A stretch of 64,000 nt of DNA, taken from contig NC_053044.1 of NCBI RefSeq assembly GCF_003473485.1, positions 31,810,091 through 31,874,090 on the forward strand, read 5' to 3'. This document shows, piece after piece, positions 59,188-64,000 of the stretch. The position numbers and the translations under genes are program-made. This DNA comes from Medicago truncatula. Lineage: Eukaryota > Streptophyta > Magnoliopsida > Fabales > Fabaceae. The notes under the pieces were generated by a model. It made no database searches. It was given only the letters and a program-made list of their open reading frames with translations, and was not told the origin of the DNA. Each line of letters opens with the position of its first letter. Position 1 is the stretch's first letter.

Positions 59188-59853
59188 GGGAAATGTTAAC
59201 TTTTTGTTATGCTTTTGGGGGAGAAAGTCATGTTTCTCTCTCTATCATATTTCTCCACCTTCTTTTTAAAATATAGTAGCGCCGATCAACTCTTCCTCTC
59301 ACCCCAAATCCAAACATGTTGATCAACCCGAAAGGGTCATGTTATTGTCATTGACGTATTGGACTCATCCCTCGATTTGAGTTCTTACGCGTTTTTTCGA
59401 ACTGTTGTGTTTGGTGGTATGATTTTTTCGATTCTCTGATATTCCAGATTTGTTAAGATCTGCAGGTTTCGACGAGTCATGTCTACCTTCACTCTGGTTT
59501 TGCTCGAAAGAGCTTTTTGCGCTTGTTTTTTATCATGAAGTTGTTGGTACTTGGATTTTGATACAGTGTTGACGGTCGATCCATTCACCATATTTAAACT
59601 CTATCTGTTATCTGTAGATTTTCACTTTTCATACTTTTTTGTAATCTGGTTTCGCGCCCGTACGCGAGTTCGTTGGATTGCACATGTGATTAGTGAATTT
59701 TTGTTATGATAGATTAGAGTAGATCCACTTGGACTGTTTTATCACGTTGTATTTCCGCTTGAGTTATTCCTAGGTCAGGTCTAATGTTTCTCTAGTCTTT
59801 ATATATCTTTGTTTTTATTTAATATATTTTCTCCTTTGCTTAAAAAAAATCCC
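59188..59853 (+). mobile_element. Non-LTR (LINE/SINE-like) insertion at an NCR start codon
   Basis: A 666-base block of higher GC ends with a short A-run (GCTTAAAAAAAAT, 59838-59850) and is flanked by GCAAT on both sides (59183-59187, 59854-59858), with further partial matches beyond. It shares scattered sequence with 51830-52740. Removing it rejoins relic C to its upstream module. No coding region recognised. Confidence 0.6.
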
Positions 59854-60290
59854 GCAATATTCATCCACTTAGCATTTTTCATGTAACAAATAGCTTAAGC
59901 AGTTAATAATTTATATATAGTTAATCCACTCTTTATATTATTCAATTGTTTTAAGCGCTTTTTGAGTTTAAAAAATAAATAAATAAATTAGATCATTGTT
60001 AGATGTATCTTAAATACATCAATATGCTGTGTTTTTTCTTTTAACACACTTAGTAAAGAGGTCACATAGAAAGCATAACAATTGTAGAAATTCTTCTTTT
60101 TTTCTTCATAAATTTTCATTATTTTATAATCTTTCGTAAAAGAAAATGAAAAATCATAAGGTTTGTTTTGATTGCAAAAATTAGAGAACAGAGACCTTAT
60201 ATATCAGAAATGGCATCTTAAGACCACCACCTATCATTTGTAGGCACCGGAATAAAATATTAAAAATAAATGAATAAATAAGAGGACAAG
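59854..60290 (-). promoter_or_regulatory. NCR upstream module of relic C
   Basis: Continues the relic C unit after the insertion: 'atgtatcttaaatacatcaa' near 60003 and 'acacacttagtaaagaggtc' near 60043 match the other modules. It ends at 'aataagaggacaag', the same type of edge. Confidence 0.5.
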
Positions 60291-61569
60291 AGGTGCAAAC
60301 CAATTTCAGTTTACTTATAGAGCATCAAAAGTCACCAAAACATTTTTTCGATCTCTAACAATAGCTAACAAACACCATGATAATCAATATCTAAAATTCA
60401 TTGTTTATGATTTTGGGATTTTTTTAAATAACTCTAATTGTGATGAATTGGTTGATTGATTATGAAATTAGAAATATAAAAAATATATTTGTATTATGAA
60501 TTTTTTTTCGAGTTTTTTATTGCCTCCTTACTCTTTGATTACTATTTGGTTTCACAGGTCTACTTTTGTTTGAACTTCAACTATTACTAGAAATTTAAGT
60601 ATGTTATTATGAAAATTGATGATAGAATAACATATTATGTTTTTTACTATGCTTTTAGTGTAATTCTTTGCATTTGAAGGAAAATTAGAAGTCAATTAGA
60701 GGAGTTGTCGTTTGTTTGAGGAATTTTTTGTATTGTTTTCATTCGAATCATTGTAATTCACTTTTATCTAAATCATGCAACTCAATTGGTGTTTTGAATG
60801 TTTTGTAGTGAGAAATCATGTAGATCGACAAATCAATACATCACGTGAAGGATTGAGGATATGAAGATTGAAGTTCAATGATGTTAGAAGGTATTTGAAG
60901 ACAATACAAAGTGAAGAGAACACTGAGAGAAGAAGAATAGCAAAAGAGAAAGAAGAAAGAGAATGGTGGACTGTATAGATCTCGTAAAAATAAAAAGAAA
61001 ATCTAACATTTAATTGGAAATTACTTTTGTATCCTTTAGTATTAATTTTCTCAAAAAACAAAAACATGGACATTTGCATCAAAGTGAAAAGGTGATGGTT
61101 GCTAAAATAGACTTTCATAAAAATGAGTGGGTCTATTGTAGCAAACCCCATATATATATAGGGACTAAAACTTTTGCATGATCGATGAAAATTTTAGAGG
61201 GACTAAAACTTAAAATTTGAAAATTTTATAGGGATAAAAAACTTATGTAACCCTAAAAACTATTATACAACTTAACTGCTAAGGTATGTTGATGGACGGT
61301 AGGGTTAGAAAAAAATAGAGAGACGAAAATAATCTAAATAATATTTTTTTTTAGCAAATCAAAATGAAATATAATAATCTAAATAATATTATTTGCTGCC
61401 TTATTTTATTTCATTACCATCCTGTAAGAGTACAAAACCATAACTATAAGGTTCTTGAAATTAGAAAGAGGAAAAGATTCAAACAATTAAATGCCAACAC
61501 GGTAAGTAAATGACAGCTAATGAAGTATTCTAGTAGGCGTTTGTGTACTCTCTTTGGTCGAACACTAGA
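60291..61569. other. Intergenic, with legume repeat end and NCR 3' flank
   Basis: No gene. The 61140-61260 part ('agagggactaaaacttaaaa', 'atagggataaaaaacttatg') is a common legume transposon end, the inverse of the one at 33886. From 61411 the 3' flank of the NCR gene begins. Confidence 0.45.
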
Positions 61570-61880
61570 TCATGTGGGCACAAAATCTATTGGTGCAAGT
61601 ATTCTAAGACATGTACATATTTTTCTTACACACCCTATTTGAAAACCAGCATCACAATACATTGAAGGGGGACAATCAGAAGGTCTAAAGCACTTATTGC
61701 GGATTGCTGCAATGAAGAAAGATAATAAAGTAACATAACTAAATCAGATGAAATATTGTTTACAAAATAAATAAGTAAATTTGAAAAGGATAAAACCGAA
61801 TTACCGTCAATGTTCGTTGAAACAAGAAATAGAAAAATAAGGATAATCATAACATAAATAAATTTGACAATTTTAGCCAT
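61570..61880 (-). CDS. NCR peptide, cationic, six cysteines (second minus-strand gene)
   Basis: Exon 1 is 61805-61880 and exon 2 is 61570-61706 on the minus strand, with a 98-base GT/AG intron; product 70 residues. The signal peptide MAKIVKFIYVMII... is textbook NCR. Mature cysteines are C-X5-C-X5-C-X7-C-X4-C-X1-C, the same spacing as the 57876 gene, and the tail (APIDFVPT) aligns with its tail (DPINFVTA), so they are sister genes. Net charge is about +3. In-frame upstream codons to an ATG at 61904 (MQRVRWRD) occur in some NCR genes; the 61880 start is preferred. Confidence 0.88.
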
Positions 61881-62310
61881 ATCCCTCCACCTCACTCTTT
61901 GCACGTAAGAAAGAGTTTTATCACTTTATTTATAAAGCTAATTTTTACTTACATCAATTAAATAATTTTTAGTTTTTTTTTGAAGTTGTGAAAAACCGTT
62001 CGTGAAATTAGGATTGTCACGAATTGTCTCTTAAGTATATCAATATGATATATTTATCCTTTGACTCACTTAATAAATAAATAACAGAAAAAACTTATCA
62101 ACAATAACATTTAATTGTTTTTTTTTACTAAATTTCATTTATTGTATAACTTTTCATGATATGGAAGGGAAAATGACAATTTAAAAAAAAAAAGTTAGAG
62201 TACATAGACATTATATGGAAAAATGACATCACAATTATGACGGTCTCCCAATACCACCACCTATAATCTGCAACACCGTATGACTATATTAAGATAAAAG
62301 TAAAACAAGA
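61881..62310 (-). promoter_or_regulatory. NCR upstream module of the 61570 gene
   Basis: Fourth minus-sense copy ('tgtctcttaagtatatcaat' near 62026; 'gactcacttaataaataaat' near 62063), ending near 62310 in the same 'acaagagaac' edge as the others. Confidence 0.5.
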
Positions 62311-62542
62311 GAACTTTGTGTGTGTGGTGGGTGGGGTCTAGACCAAAACCTAAGAAAATAATCATGTGAACAAACACCATATGCTTCATTAAAAGCCTTA
62401 CTAGGAAAACCCAATAGATAAAACCATGATGTACGAAAAAAATGTGCAGTGCAAGGAAAAAAACTTTAAAACTTTGGGGATAGGGGGTATATGTATTGAA
62501 GCTTGTACAACTTTAGGTTTGTATTTTGATGATGTTAGTTAG
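62311..62542. other. Intergenic, nothing recognised
   Basis: Short stretch between the NCR cluster and a Mutator-like element; no gene. Confidence 0.5.
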
Positions 62543-63537
62543 GGTGGCGTTTAGCCTGGGAAAGCAAAGTTGTTTCCCATGATGGGAAACTTTGCTTTTT
62601 ACCTGCAGCTGGCAGTCATGACCTGTTGTGATAATAAAAAATAATAATTAATTAAAACAGATTAAAATGCCAAATAAATGACTTTGCATTCTCAGAGAAC
62701 AAATGACTCATTTGTGTCATAATCCTACTCCAATTGCACGCTGTTGAAACAAAAAATTAAAACAAAATGGTTCTGATGAAAATGAAATATTTCATGGTTC
62801 AATGTTACAAAATGCTTGGCTCTTCTTCTCTGCATCTTTCTTATTGTTCCTCTTCTCTGCTTCTTCCTCCACCATATTTTATACAGTTCTGTAATCTTTG
62901 TCCTGCTCCGTGTTGTTTATCCGTCACTGTGAATCCAATCGCAAATATTGTGATCCTATTGTTGTGGTGATTTTTCAGATCTATACATTTTCTTTTTGTT
63001 GTGATTTTTTAGATCTGAACTTTAAGTAAGAAAAATTGACGAAGATGATGAAGATCCATTGAAGAAGAGATGAAGAAAACATGTAATATTAAACTGTCAA
63101 TTTAATATCTCAATAATCTTGGTTTTTCTTGGGACAAATCTTAATATGGGTTTAAATGAATGAGATTCAATTGATAAAGGTAGCTTCTTTACAAAAATTA
63201 TTCAGATAGATAACAGGGTGATGATAACAATAATGCATTAACCTTTGCTAAGAAAGAACAAGACAAAAAATACAGACGTAGAGGAAGCAATATTTGTGTG
63301 AATTGATAATCAAACAAAAAGTGTTATTTAATTCATATTTAATTAGTTAAGGTAATCGACTAAATTAGTTAGAGAGAATAACTTTTTTTCTTCAAAAGAA
63401 ACACTGTTACAAAAAGTGAACATCTAATTGTCAATCTTTAATCATAATCGTTGATTATTTTTATTATTATATCAATGGCTCACATTCAATTTTCCCATGA
63501 TGGAAAAATACTTTCTTTTCCCAGGCTAAATGCCATC
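62543..63537. mobile_element. Mutator-like non-autonomous element, 995 bp, intact ends
   Basis: The left end GGTGGCGTTTAGCCTGGGAA and right end TTCCCAGGCTAAATGCCATC are inverted repeats of about 50 bases. A perfect 9-base target repeat, GTTAGTTAG, flanks it (62534-62542, 63538-63546), as for Mutator-like elements. No transposase inside; the small open frame at 62767 resembles nothing known. Confidence 0.88.
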
Positions 63538-63546
63538 GTTAGTTAG

Positions 63547-64000
63547 ATGTTCTTAGATGATGTTAGTTAGATGTTTCTATTTGATGTTGTTTGGATTTTG
63601 GTATCATAGCATAGAATCATGTTAAAGCGCCTAGGAAACCATGCCTCATTGTGTCATATGATTCCTTGGTGTCCTGTGTATTGTTTTTACAAATGAAACT
63701 TCTTCATTGCTGGTCAAATTTGTTTTCTAGGTGTGTGAATCGATTCAATGGATCTTGAATCATATCATTAAAAGTCTCTGACATTTGGTGCATCGATTCA
63801 TAGTTTATGAATCGTATCAAAACGAAGCTACAAAAGCTAAAACATAAGAACTAAGACCCATAGGGTCAAGAAGAGATAACATGACATGCAAACTAAGGCC
63901 AAGAGGCCATGAAGAATTAACGACAAAAAGGCGACCAAGGTCGAAAGATTAAAAGCAAAAGAAGAGACGAATTTGAAACCACGAAGAACAACAAATATTA
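63547..64000. other. Window edge, unassigned
   Basis: Several 'gattcaatgg' and 'atcgattcat' motifs and an A-rich end. It could be part of an LTR element reaching past the window, but I cannot support a family. Confidence 0.3.

Overview
The window is nuclear DNA from an IRLC legume, most likely Medicago. The evidence is at least eight two-exon genes for nodule-specific cysteine-rich (NCR, late-nodulin type) peptides, legume-style copia and Ty3/gypsy fossils, and two ordinary plant genes with spliceosomal introns. It is AT-rich and packed with repeats.

Layout. 1-6922: a broken Ty1/copia element on the minus strand with a 3.3-kb Ogre-like LTR nested in it; the copia itself sits in a Ty3/gypsy LTR remnant (to 7600). 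5204-25484: three nearly identical segments of about 4.65 kb, each carrying the 5' end of the copia fossil, the Ty3 LTR piece and one NCR gene. Between segments 1/2 and 2/3, and absent after segment 3, lies the same 3.17-kb plastid fragment (3' end of rpoB, all of rpoC1 with its group II intron, first 10 codons of rpoC2). Three segments with two plastid pieces is what tandem duplication with plastid DNA captured as filler at the join predicts; the plastid-to-copia join lies in an 8-bp microhomology. This is the most unusual thing in the window.

25485-36300: small DNA transposons and LINE scraps around three diverged NCR genes on the plus strand (29900, 32872, 34459). 37709-48331: two single-copy host genes on the minus strand, a DUF1191 membrane protein and a six-exon coiled-coil protein whose introns hold a Tourist MITE, a Stowaway MITE and a SINE. 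48601-57130: a Harbinger-like element, a ~227-bp tandem repeat, and LTR and LINE remains. 57876-62310: a second NCR cluster on the minus strand, with two apparently intact genes and two exon-1 relics, one with a LINE-like insertion at its start codon. 62543-63537: a Mutator-like element with a perfect 9-bp target duplication.

Functionally, the NCR peptides are predicted secretory-pathway effectors delivered to rhizobia in nodules. The plus-strand cluster encodes anionic to neutral peptides, the minus-strand cluster cationic ones. Plastid, LTR, LINE and MITE sequences are passengers, but plastid DNA and copia mark the breakpoints that amplified one NCR gene. Coordinates were derived by eye; exon ends rest on GT/AG signals and family structure, not transcripts.
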